This document shows, piece by piece, positions 32,790 to 42,443 of a stretch of 54,759 nt of DNA. Every line of letters starts with the position of its first letter. The first letter of the stretch is position 1. Position numbers and translations under genes: made by a program. The notes under the pieces are model-generated. The model worked only from the letters and a program-made list of their open reading frames with translations. It did no database searches and was not told the DNA's origin. Origin of the DNA: Spinellus fusiger (taxonomy: Eukaryota > Mucoromycota > Mucoromycetes > Mucorales > Phycomycetaceae); the NCBI GenBank assembly GCA_025094145.1, contig JALLLS010000138.1, positions 1 to 54,759 of the forward strand, read 5' to 3'.

Positions 32790-33095
32790 CTAGTAAATAG
32801 GATCATAAAGAGAATAAATAAATACAGCCAGCCATGAGAGAACGCGAATGTTTGAGTTTAGGTTCACCAGTACCAAACTTCTCAATACAAATGTAAAGGA
32901 AAGGCTTGGTATTACCTTGTCATCTGTCATTCTGTTATTGGTAACTATTGCCTCACTTGTGAATGGAAAGAACCTTCTTATGTGAACAAGACATGTAGAT
33001 AAAGAGGGATGTTTTGTCCTACCTTTTAGAAGATCAGCAGTGGTGGTAATAATAGTACTGATAACAAGAATGACACTGGTGATAATTAAAAACAT
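32790..33095 (-). CDS. Short open frame with N-terminal hydrophobic segment, doubtful
   Basis: A 101-codon frame opens with ATG at 33095 and starts MFLIITSVILVISTIITTTA, a possible signal anchor, followed by a mixed polar region and a second weakly hydrophobic stretch (LSWLAVFIYSLYDPIY). I do not recognise it. It lies in AT-rich intergenic DNA with no obvious promoter or introns, so it may be chance. Confidence 0.2.
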   Translation of the reverse strand: MFLIITSVILVISTIITTTADLLKGRTKHPSLSTCLVHIRRFFPFTSEAIVTNNRMTDDKVIPSLSFTFVLRSLVLVNLNSNIRVLSWLAVFIYSLYDPIY

Positions 33096-33866
33096 TAATT
33101 ACAGCTGCAGCAGTAGCAGCCCTAGAGTGGCAAAAAAAAAAAAAAAGAGGGAAATAGGCACTTATTTCAGAGACAGAAAGGCAAGGATATATGCTTAGTA
33201 AGCTAGCATTTAGATAATGGCTTAATATGCTGGATTAAGATTGCAGGAATATCAATGCACTCTACTTTCTTAGTTTGTGTATGGATGTGTATGTGTGTTG
33301 TACGCCTTCTATGGCTTGGATCTATCGAATGGCGCCCATCGGCCATATCTTTGCCCTGTTTATCCTACAAGAAGTGCTAGTGAGTCTATGAGAGTACTGT
33401 TTTGGAAGGATAGCAAACATCTGAGAATGTAACTGACAGGCTTGGGCGTGTATGCTTGAAATCAGATAGAAAAACAGTGTCTGTTGTGCAGTGCTATTGG
33501 AGGATGTTTGCTATATAAGTGGCGAGAAAGAAAAGGGTGTCTGTGGTGTTTCTTGAATACTCACTAGACTCGGTTTTATTCACTGCTAATAGGTGCCATA
33601 ATCACCTATTCTTTTGATGTTCTTATTCGATGTTCCACGGGCTAGAGTGTATGAATAGGTTGCATTCTTTTCTTATATAGAGATATGCCGAGAAGGATAG
33701 TATCAAAGACATGTTTGTTATTGCTTTTGATTTGATGGAGGGTGTTTTCTTATTCTTGAAAGTCCTTTGAGAAAAAGTGTAATGTATTTCTCTAACCCAT
33801 GGCATCTTTATGAGTAAAGTACACTCACTACAAACACATCACACGCCAGAACAATAATAGTAATGA

Positions 33867-33901
<35 letters not shown>

Positions 33902-34098
33902 AACACCAAACAATAGGGCTTTGTCACGAAATGTGAAATAGAAAGATAACTTCTCCCAATGTTATTGCATGTCTGTACCATAGAGAGTACAGCCTATAGG
34001 CACAAGGGGCTGTGTGGCATGGGATAAAACAATAGCCTTGTCTTGTGTCCAGTAATTCACCAGCCGTGGGGATAGGAAGCTTCTTTGATTTTTACCAT

Positions 34099-36333
34099 AT
34101 GAAAATAACACGACGTGACCTTTTCATCGCAGCGATAACCCTCTGTCTCTCTGTCTACCTGGTGTTGTTTGAATATACAACACTAAAGAAGAGCTGGGTA
34201 TCTTTCTATACATATACAAGAACAGCTGAGAGAAGCAGCAGCACCCATCCAACCCACAGACCTTTGACAGAAGATGATCTTGGCCGTTATTCTATTCGAA
34301 TCACTCAGCAAGAGATGTGTAGCAACACAGTGCAAGTAAGTTTTATAGTTATAAAAAGTCTACTGCTTCTATTGCAAGGTGTAAGACTAATAGACCAGAG
34401 GGAAATGAATGGATGAATTGTTTTATTAGTATTCAGGATATGTAGATATTACTGATACAGACGACCATATCTTCTTTCTCTTCTTTGAATCTCAAACATC
34501 ACCAGAAACAAGTCCTACTTTGTTATGGCTTAATGGTGGTCCTGGCTGTTCTTCTATGATTGGAGCATGGGTGGAGTTGGGGTAATGATTAAAGTATATA
34601 TACTCTATCTACATTTGTTCTGACATGAGAGATGGGGGATGATGATAATGATGACCATAGACCGTGTCTTATCAATGTATCGAACTATCTTCCCTATAAC
34701 AATCCGTATAGCTGGAACAGAGCAGCTAATTTACTGTTCTTGGATCAGGTAATAATAAAGACACTTATAAGTAGAAGGCCTAACATTCAATCAATCATTC
34801 AATCCATCAATCAATCCATCAATCAATCAATCCATCAATCCATCAATCCATCAATCAATCAATCCATCTGTCTGTCTGTCTGTCTGTCTGTGATTATTAT
34901 CACAAGCCAATTGGTACAGGCTACAGCTATGGAAAGTCTAAAGTATTAGGTTCAGTTATGGCTGCCCAGGAGATGTATGCTGTTTTACAGGTCTTTTTCC
35001 GTGCCTTTCCAAAGTACAGAGAAACAGATCTGCATGTGGGTGGAGAGTCCTATGGTAAGAATGAACCAATTCTTCTCTTGTTTTGCTATGTCTTTATTAT
35101 TAACCCTGTCCATCTATTTCTGCTATTTTAGGAGGCCATTATGTTCCTGCCTTGTCAGATATCATTCTCCACAACAACAGACATGCTAATGCTCAAGGTC
35201 TAATGCCTATTCAACTCAAGTCTCTCTTGATAGGCAATGGTTGGATAGACTTCCATACACAAATAGGATACTACGAGACCTATGCCTGCAGTCATGACAG
35301 TCCATGCAAGTGTGTCCAGCAATGCCCTAACCATAACAGTAGCAGAACACTCATTATTTCTCATTATTTATTACTATCCTTATAGATCATCCTATTTTTG
35401 ATAATGCAACATGTCAGCACATGCAATCAACAAAGCCAGAATGTCAGAGTTGGGCCAATGCGTGCCACCAACACCCCTCTCGATGGACATGTTATGCAGC
35501 AGGTCTTTACTGCAAAAAAGCACAGTTGGATCCATTTGATAAGACAGGTCTCAATCCATTTGATATTCGTAAAAAGTGGAGTGAGGATCGTCCTTACTGT
35601 TATCAGGAATACTCCACATTAGAGGCATGGGCCAATACAGACCAGGTGAGGCGTCTGTTAGGTGTGGATTCAGAGGCAGGTCGATTTGAGAGCTGTGGTT
35701 CTTCCCTGGAAACATTGTTTACGGTGTCTTTGGATAGGTAAAACAATGATAAGAAACAGAAACAGGATCAGAAACAGTAGTAGTAATCTGTAGTGTATTA
35801 GTATCACTGGATTTTCACAGTCTATCTCTGATGCATTGACAGAAGGTGTGAGTGTTCTAATGTTCTCTGGTAAGGCATGAGAGTCTATAGGAGTGTACTC
35901 TGTAGGTATTCATGAGTGTTTCTTATGTTAGGTGATATGGACTGGCAATGCAATTGGTAACTCAACGGGATAGAGTCCACTGTTATAGAGTGATGATTGA
36001 CTAATAGTTGAGGATAGGTATGGAAACAAGGCATTGACGTTTAGCTTTGAATGGCCAGGCAAAGCAGGCTATTCTAATGCAAGAGAAGAGAAATGGCAGC
36101 CTCAATCGACAGAAGATATAATGGGCTATGAACAGTCTTATGGTGGTTTAACATTTGTTAGGCTGTTGAATGCTGGTCATATGGTAAAGAGGAGAGAGAG
36201 AGTTTATTTAATAACATGGGATTAGGCTGTGTTTGATCAACCAGAAGCAGGATCTTTATTATTCCATCAGTGGATTTCCTCTCTTTCCTTACAAGCAGAG
36301 CAAGGTAAGATCCCATCACAGTGCTACTGCTAA
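34099..36333 (+). CDS. Serine carboxypeptidase (S10 family), type II membrane-anchored
   Basis: Removes C-terminal residues from peptides in the secretory or vacuolar pathway. Ten exons (34099-34335, 34430-34581, 34661-34748, 34907-35054, 35132-35338, 35386-35737, 35802-35869, 35932-35956, 36018-36183, 36226-36333) give 516 residues. Residues 7-25 (DLFIAAITLCLSVYLVLFE) after MKITRR form a signal anchor. S10 landmarks: [36 protein letters not shown], catalytic Ser in VGGESYGGHYVP, catalytic Asp in GDMDWQCNW, catalytic His in LLNAGHM followed by DQPEAG. There is no C-terminal membrane span, unlike Kex1. The donor of exon 5 is weak (ACA|GTAGCA), and the last ten codons could be intronic. Exon 8 is only 25 nt. 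Confidence 0.9.
34783..34892 (+). repeat. (ATCA/ATCC)n plus (TCTG)n microsatellites in a carboxypeptidase intron
   Basis: Tetranucleotide-based AATC/ATCC repeats run directly into a TCTG run, making up most of the 158-nt intron 34749-34906. Confidence 0.85.
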
Positions 36334-36912
36334 TGATATTAATAATGTTGTGTTGTATACTGTGACTCGGTAGTAAGGATCCACTGTCCATTAGCCTAGG
36401 ATAAAGGCTGTCTTTATTATTGCATAGTGTTGTTATTGCATAGTGTTGTTATTGCATAGTGTTGTTATTGCATAGTGTTGTTATTGCATAGTGTTGTTAT
36501 TGCATAGTGTTGTTATTGCATAGTGTTGTTATTGCATAGTGTTGTTATTACTACAGTGTCACTACTAAAATGTCACTACTACAGTGTCACTACCACAGTG
36601 TCACTACCACAGTGATAAAGAGGCAATAGTAGCTCCCACACTCAACTCATAATAACAGAAAGAGAGGGACGTGGATAAACAATTGAACACATGTCGTATG
36701 TATAAATAGGCGTATCTTCTCTCGCTGTATTTATCTCTTTTCACTCTGACATACACAACTCTATCTGATAGACACACAATAATAGCACCATCCTTAATCC
36801 CTCTTATTAGGAGAGAAAAATCCAGAATATTAAGGATAAAATAGTAGGACAAAACAAAACAAAACAAAGAAAAGGGAGATATTTCCTTTCTTACTAGCGG
36901 CACTCTTCTCTC
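36334..36912. other. Spacer between carboxypeptidase and sorting nexin genes
   Basis: Holds the 16-bp tandem array (separate entry), then GTCACTACTACA-type repeats (about 36552-36613), then an AT-rich probable promoter. The minus-strand frame over 36604-36981 overlaps the nexin first exon and is a shadow. Confidence 0.5.
36417..36544 (+). repeat. Minisatellite, eight exact copies of TTATTGCATAGTGTTG
   Basis: 128 bp made of eight identical 16-bp units with no spacers, followed by a second degenerate repeat family (CACTACCACAGTGT-like). Its perfect state implies recent expansion or ongoing homogenisation. Confidence 0.92.
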
Positions 36913-39120
36913 ATGTCTCAACCTCACTCCATGCCGCAGTTCTCTTCGCCATGTCACTGTGCTATGGACAGTACCCTTCAATTACACGGTGCAACTATCC
37001 ATATCACAGATATGCAAAAGACATACTCTGACAAAAAGACCTCCTTCTATCTCTACGTTATCCAATTCCAAGTGAGTGTTGAGTAAGCTGCACCTGATGT
37101 TATTGACACACATGGCACCATAGAACAACCTCATTATGCGGCGATACAGTGAGTTTGAATCCCTTAAAGTAGGCTTGACACGACGCCATCCTACTCTCCT
37201 GGTACCGCCTATTCCAGAGAAACATACTTTGGGTGAGTTGTAGGCAAGGGTCCTCTGTTACTGATGCACTCTGCATGGGTTCAGTGGATTATGCTCACGT
37301 ACAGAAAAGAGCCGCCGATGATAGGGCGATGGCTGAGAAACGAAAACGACTTCTTCAGCGATTTCTTCGTCGTTTAGTTGCTCATCCTATTCTATCTCAT
37401 GAACATGCTTTTCATCGATTCCTAGATTCTACTCTATTGTGGGCAAGTGAGCCGTTATTTCTCTTGCTCCTTTTCTTATGTTACTAAAGAGATACATTAT
37501 TGTATAGACAGACGGCATAGATCCATTCTCCTTTTCAAATCTCAAAAGAAACGCACGAGACTATCTCCCATCTGAATTCTCGTTAGTGTCTTTTACACTA
37601 GGAAGATTACCACTCGACACTGTCAGTGGAAGGTCTTTGCTAGGATCCACAGACACCCTCCAATCCCCTGATCCCAAGTACATAGAGTACATTGGTGTGG
37701 TGGATGAGCAGGCCTCTCGTCTCTACAGTCGCCTGGACACAGGCCAAAGAAGGTTTCTTAGCCGGTTAAGCGGTAATTATGGCATGGACAGTTCAATGGA
37801 TTAGAAAAAAATTAGAGTGAGGAATCAGTTACTGACAGATGCATGGGCTTTTTGCTTGTTTTTGTTTTTTGTCCCTTGTAGCCTTGTCAGAAGAAGAGGA
37901 TCATCTGGGATCCATTTACAAGTCCCTCAGTCATAATGAGACAAGATCCATTGCTTTTGCTATGAAGAGTATTAGCAAAATATCACAAGAGACGCATCTA
38001 CAGACTATGGCTTTGGTAAAGAAGTGTACAGTAAGGGGAGGAGAAGAAATACTTATGGAGGTATCTGTATGGGGGCTATTCTTAGAAACATGCCATTGAG
38101 ACAGAAGGAGTAGAATTACTACATGAGTATTCTCAATATGCAGATACTGCTAGAGATGTTCTTCGTTATTGGAAAATGAAGCAGATCCAACTTGAATGCA
38201 TTGATATGTCTTTAGAGCAGAAAAGAGAGTCATTGGAGACACTAAAGAAGATTCGACAAAAAGCTGCCTTGGTGGATGCTGCTCTATTGCAGAAGATGCC
38301 TATAGCACCCACACCCTCTTCCATAGCAGAAAAGGCACCAAAGTCATCAGCACCAGCACCAGCACCAGCACACACTACACCTACTACACCTACTACACCT
38401 ACTACACCAGTCCTTCCCTTTTCTTCTGCTTCTTTTTCTTCTTCCTCTTCTTCCATCTCGAATGTTCTGCATGAAGCAGTCCTATCAGATCAAGAGGCAG
38501 AGGAGTCAGACTCACATTCTATTGAAGATGGGTTCTTTGCTATACAGAAAAGGGAGATAGAGCTTAGTGAGCCCAGCTCAGAACCTTACACTTATCCACA
38601 AGGTGCTAGTGCTGTGGCCATTCAAGAGTCCAGGAGTCGGTCCAAACAGTGGTCTTCTCCACGCCAACTGTTCCATGCTGTCAACTCCACACTGCATCAT
38701 TTGCTGGATGTGGATCCAGATGCCACTCGTCGCCATCAAATGGATGAACTAGAAGAGACCCTTTTACGGGTAAGTAAGAGAAGAAAAAGAGAAAGAAAAT
38801 CCCTTCTTTTATATATTATAGTAGTATTCACAGTGATATTAGCTTGACCATGAGAAGGATACAGTAAAGATAGATTTGCAAGAGATGGCCATTGGCATTG
38901 GACAAGAAGTAGAGCGACTGAAGAATCAAAAGGAACAAGAGCTGCATGTTTTGCTTCTTGCTTATGCTAAAGCCCATGTGCATTACTGTGAAGAGGTATG
39001 TTTCTATAAATGGACTGTTTCTATTTCTCCATGCATCTATAATATAGACTATGGACATTGCTATAGAATGCACTTGCTTGGAAGGATGCAATGGATAAGG
39101 TAGAGACGATCCAGCCATAA
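36913..39120 (+). CDS. PX-BAR sorting nexin (Snx41/Snx42-Atg20 type)
   Basis: Phosphoinositide-binding membrane-curving protein for endosomal recycling and selective autophagy. Exons 36913-37071, 37124-37232, 37285-37442, 37508-37772, 37882-about 38030, 38086-38769, 38843-38995 and 39067-39120 give about 576 residues. PX domain: [34 protein letters not shown] (the polyproline turn) and [20 protein letters not shown] with [11 protein letters not shown]. The second half is BAR-like helices ([46 protein letters not shown]) interrupted by a long Ser/Thr/Pro/Ala linker with an acidic stretch. The large low-complexity insert between helices resembles Snx41/Atg20 more than Snx4. Intron 3 has a GC donor. 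The donor of exon 5 could be 38016 or 38031; both keep frame. Confidence 0.88.
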
Positions 39121-39458
39121 AAGAATGGATGAGAACACCCACAGTGTGACTCTTTTATTATTATTATTTCTTCTCTTCAGTGGGCCATAAGAACACTTGC
39201 TTGTGTAAAGCGTAGGTTTCCTCTTTTTTTTTCTTATTTTTCTTATTTTTCTTATTTTATATTCTTCCCATCTATATCAGCTACAGTATAAAATGAAGTC
39301 CATTTCTTTTTGTTCCCAATCCACTTGAGGGATCGGATGTTCAATATTAAACACCAGTACCCCGCCAGAGAGTCGAAGTTTAAAATACCCACACACTCTT
39401 TCTTTCTGCCTTTTATTATTACAGGTGGCTACTAGTTATTAATATTATTATATACACT

Positions 39459-39504
<46 letters not shown>

Positions 39505-39875
39505 TCATTATTATCATCACTACCACTACCACTTGCCAAATGCACACTCCATCTCCACATGTAATATTGGCTGTTTTCTTTTGTATGAATTGACTAGACA
39601 TTATTGTCCAGAAGGAAAGAGGTCTTTGGAGTGGCTCTAATGAGAAATAGCACCCAGGAAGACCTCCTTAACAAGAACAGGTGATAGAATAAGGTATTAG
39701 CCTGTATAAGAGATAATATATACCTTATAGAAAATTATATACGGGAAAAGAGAAGAAATAATCCATACTTTTCACTATCTCTTCATTCCCTCCCCCCTTC
39801 CCCCCACCACCCCTTTTTTCTTTTTTTTTTCTTTTCTTTTCTTTCTATAATGTAATTCACTAGATGAATAGCAAC

Positions 39876-39887
39876 CGGACCAGTCCG
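39876..39887. promoter_or_regulatory. CGG-N6-CCG inverted site, candidate binding site of a Zn2Cys6 dimer
   Basis: The sequence CCGGACCAGTCCGG contains inverted CGG triplets spaced by six bases, the known spacing of Ppr1-type zinc-cluster factors. It lies about 107 bp before the start codon and 75 bp before the TATA box. Function is inferred from pattern and position only. Confidence 0.45.
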
Positions 39888-39960
39888 GACTTGAATAGGT
39901 GACATCAGCCTTTCCATTCCGACCCTTCACAGCCCACAGCCCCATTGTTTCTTTGACAAG

Positions 39961-39970
39961 TATAAAATAA
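39961..39970 (+). promoter_or_regulatory. TATA box of the regulator gene
   Basis: TATAAAATAA ends 24 bp before the ATG, so the 5' leader would be very short. The match to the TATA consensus is strong; the role is inferred. Confidence 0.6.
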
Positions 39971-39993
39971 AAACGCGATTTCATGTTCAACAT

Positions 39994-42078
39994 ATGACTA
40001 CTTTAGACCGTCTCTCCATACCCGCCTATCCAGGAGAAGACAGTCTTTTCACTCGACAGCATGTGTCCATGGGTGCATTTATCAAAGACGCCTGGGACAC
40101 TCTGAACCGTGTCGCTGTGTCTTCCAAAGAACCTCACCAAGACGACATTAGTGAGAGTGACGCAGAACCAGAACCAGAAGCCTACAACCCACCTGTGCTG
40201 TGGACAGACCCAGGAACAGACTCATGGGCAGATGATGACGACGACACAAACAGCCTTCTCTGTGATGACGCCGTGACTTGGAAACTGAACCTGTCGCCCA
40301 GTATGATGACACTTGATACCAACATACAGACACTCGCAGGCCTCAAAAAGGTCTTGGAACAGCTCAGCGTGAACTTCCAACCTCATCCACAAAGGACACC
40401 ACTGCCTATTTCCTCAGACCGCTTCAAAATCACTGCCTTCCAACACTCCATGCTGGCTGTGTTGCGTCTCAGTCTGAGTGTGCGGCTCCCTACAGCCACC
40501 ACCTTCCAGCACCTCAACTCAGTGGCCCTTATGCAGCAGTGTGTCAATGCCTTTATTACCTATGAGGGAGCCCTGTTCATGGATCCACAGCGACTGTTGG
40601 CAGACACCCGCCAGGTTCTCTCCTGTCCCGAGGCTGCCAAAGACATGCCCATCGAGACACTGCTTATTCTCAGTATCTGCTGTCTTATGATCCGACACGT
40701 TGCCCACCACAACAGCATTCCTCCTGCAGTGGCGGTGGCTCTGATGCATGGCTACTACCAGCAGGCACGCAGGATTCTCCAAGAAGTGTTTGATGTCTAC
40801 CACATCTCTGTAGTGCAAGCCATGTTTCTTCTCTCTCTCTTCCCGCGCGGCCATGTGGATCTCTACTCATCCTCAAGAATCCAGTCTCCTCTCCTCCAAT
40901 CTGCACTGCGCATGGCACTTGCGATTGATATCCACACGATGGACGCCTGCTCTTCGGTAGAGTCCGAGTCCAAGGAACGCACACGACGCTTTGCATGGAT
41001 GCTGCTGTGTGCAGACTATTTCGCTGAATTCAATGCAACTGGTGCCACGGGCTGGATTGCGGCCAACGAGTGGCAGGTAAACTTCCCTGCCCCCATGAAG
41101 GAGGAGGCTGCCTTTGACCGAGTCAAGTGCTTCTCCACCTACTGTCGAGTGGTGATGTTGCGTAAGATGCACCTGTTTCGATCTGCCTACATGCTGACTT
41201 TCCAGTCGCCCAAGGAGATGGCACTGGAGCTGGACCGACAGATCTTTAGTGTGTTTCATCCACTTGCAGCAGAGCAGACCCCACAGGGAAGAGAGACTGC
41301 CTACTGCATGGACTGGACCCGGTCTGATCTCAACACATTATTGCTGTATGCACTGTATGCAGGCTCTTCTCTTACTGCACGTCTTCCTTTCCTACCCCGC
41401 CAGTTCTTGGCTTGTCTCAGCAAAGAGACACACGTGCAACCACCACCACCGCCACAAGAAGAAGATGAAGATGAAGAAGATGAGGATGAAAGGGGGGACA
41501 TGCATGGAGTATCATCTTACTCTCTTTCCAGTGGTCTGACGCCGTGCCGTTCTTCTCCTACATTTCCACCTACATGTGCTTCTATTCGACATCTCATTGA
41601 AACTAGTCCCAACATTGCATTCTACTGTGTGATGAGCTGTCTAGAAATAGCCCACATGTACACTGCTTTATTGGAGGCATTGGCATTGATGGACACCACG
41701 GGATGTCACCATAGTCCTGTGTATGGACTCCTCATCACCTCTTTTGTCTATCGCATGCTATTGACTGGCAGTCAGGATGGAAATGTAAAGGATGTGTGCC
41801 ATGTGAATCTTAACCGTACATTGGCACTGGTGGGACGTGTGAAGAGTGTCTACCATGACTCTGTGCTTCTTTACTTGGAGAAGATCATTCCACAGTGGAC
41901 TGTTGTGGTGCAGGCACCTGAAGAGATGTGGGTGGTGAGGGCAGACCAGAAGATGGCCCTGTTGAAGGCACAGGTGAGTCTTTGGAGTGTGGACAAGAGC
42001 AAGGGCGGAAGAAGTGATGAAAGGGGTGACGAAGGGGAAGCATGCCAAACATTAGACTCTATCTCAGAGAATTTCTGA
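39994..42078 (+). CDS. Fungal middle-homology-region regulator without zinc cluster
   Basis: A single 694-codon exon, the only long intronless host gene here. The central part has the helical character and landmarks of the fungal-specific transcription factor domain: HGYYQQARRILQE, VVQAMFLLSLF, LQSALRMALAIDIH, then KERTRRFAWMLLCADYFAEF, the RR.W pattern typical of this domain, and a long all-alpha C-terminal half. Such proteins normally carry an N-terminal Zn2Cys6 domain (CX2CX6C). The first 100 residues here contain a single Cys and are instead acidic (SESDAEPEPEAYNPP, ADDDDDT). A second acidic run (EEDEDEEDEDE) lies near residue 490. It may act through a partner or as a co-regulator. Family call is moderately sure, DNA target unknown. 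Confidence 0.7.
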   Translation: MTTLDRLSIPAYPGEDSLFTRQHVSMGAFIKDAWDTLNRVAVSSKEPHQDDISESDAEPEPEAYNPPVLWTDPGTDSWADDDDDTNSLLCDDAVTWKLNLSPSMMTLDTNIQTLAGLKKVLEQLSVNFQPHPQRTPLPISSDRFKITAFQHSMLAVLRLSLSVRLPTATTFQHLNSVALMQQCVNAFITYEGALFMDPQRLLADTRQVLSCPEAAKDMPIETLLILSICCLMIRHVAHHNSIPPAVAVALMHGYYQQARRILQEVFDVYHISVVQAMFLLSLFPRGHVDLYSSSRIQSPLLQSALRMALAIDIHTMDACSSVESESKERTRRFAWMLLCADYFAEFNATGATGWIAANEWQVNFPAPMKEEAAFDRVKCFSTYCRVVMLRKMHLFRSAYMLTFQSPKEMALELDRQIFSVFHPLAAEQTPQGRETAYCMDWTRSDLNTLLLYALYAGSSLTARLPFLPRQFLACLSKETHVQPPPPPQEEDEDEEDEDERGDMHGVSSYSLSSGLTPCRSSPTFPPTCASIRHLIETSPNIAFYCVMSCLEIAHMYTALLEALALMDTTGCHHSPVYGLLITSFVYRMLLTGSQDGNVKDVCHVNLNRTLALVGRVKSVYHDSVLLYLEKIIPQWTVVVQAPEEMWVVRADQKMALLKAQVSLWSVDKSKGGRSDERGDEGEACQTLDSISENF

Positions 42079-42395
42079 AGAAGAGACGTCTATGCATGTG
42101 GACTATTCTTCATCTTATTGTTATTACTACTTCTACAACTATTTTTATTATTATCATTACCATTTCTATTATCATTCATGTTATTACTATTATTATCATT
42201 TCTATTCTTATTAATATTCATAGTCTTGTTGTTCTTATTCTTATTAATATTCATAGTCTTGTTGTTCTTATTCTTATTACATTTTGTACGTGTATGTCTT
42301 GGTGTAAAAGCCTAATCTATTCATTTCTTAATAAATAAATAAATATATATATATATATATATAAACATATAAATATATCCCCATGAAATATTGAA

Positions 42396-42443
<48 letters not shown>

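Larger units (their letters stand above)
31764..34098. other. 2.3-kb gene-poor region with a MITE-like inverted repeat
   Basis: Contains the inverted-repeat unit at 32287-32505, an ATAAAT run (about 32175-32210), an ATTATG run (about 32560-32580), a TAAA run (33869-33901) and one short minus-strand frame (separate entry). A plus-strand piece near 33311-33383 looks coding-like but could not be joined to an exon in phase. Confidence 0.45.
39121..39993. other. Spacer and promoter of the regulator gene
   Basis: Includes an AAT/ATT microsatellite (39460-39505), pyrimidine tracts (39785-39845), a CGG-N6-CCG palindrome and a TATA box (separate entries). No coding sequence. Confidence 0.5.

Noticed and set aside
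33269..33641. Coding-like plus-strand pieces (MAPIGHIFALFILQEVL and GAIITYSFDVLIRCSTG)
   Set aside because: They look like membrane-protein exons, but the only good donor and acceptor join them out of phase and no upstream exon could be found.
36417..36544. CRISPR-like array
   Set aside because: Repeats are directly abutting with no spacers, in a eukaryotic intron-rich context; it is a minisatellite.
36604..36981. 125-codon minus-strand frame
   Set aside because: Overlaps the first exon and promoter of the sorting nexin on the other strand, has no motif, and is rich in AT-driven codons.
42118..42315. Hydrophobic Leu/Ile-rich frames downstream of the regulator gene
   Set aside because: Product of ATT/TTA low-complexity DNA; all frames look alike and there is no flanking gene structure.
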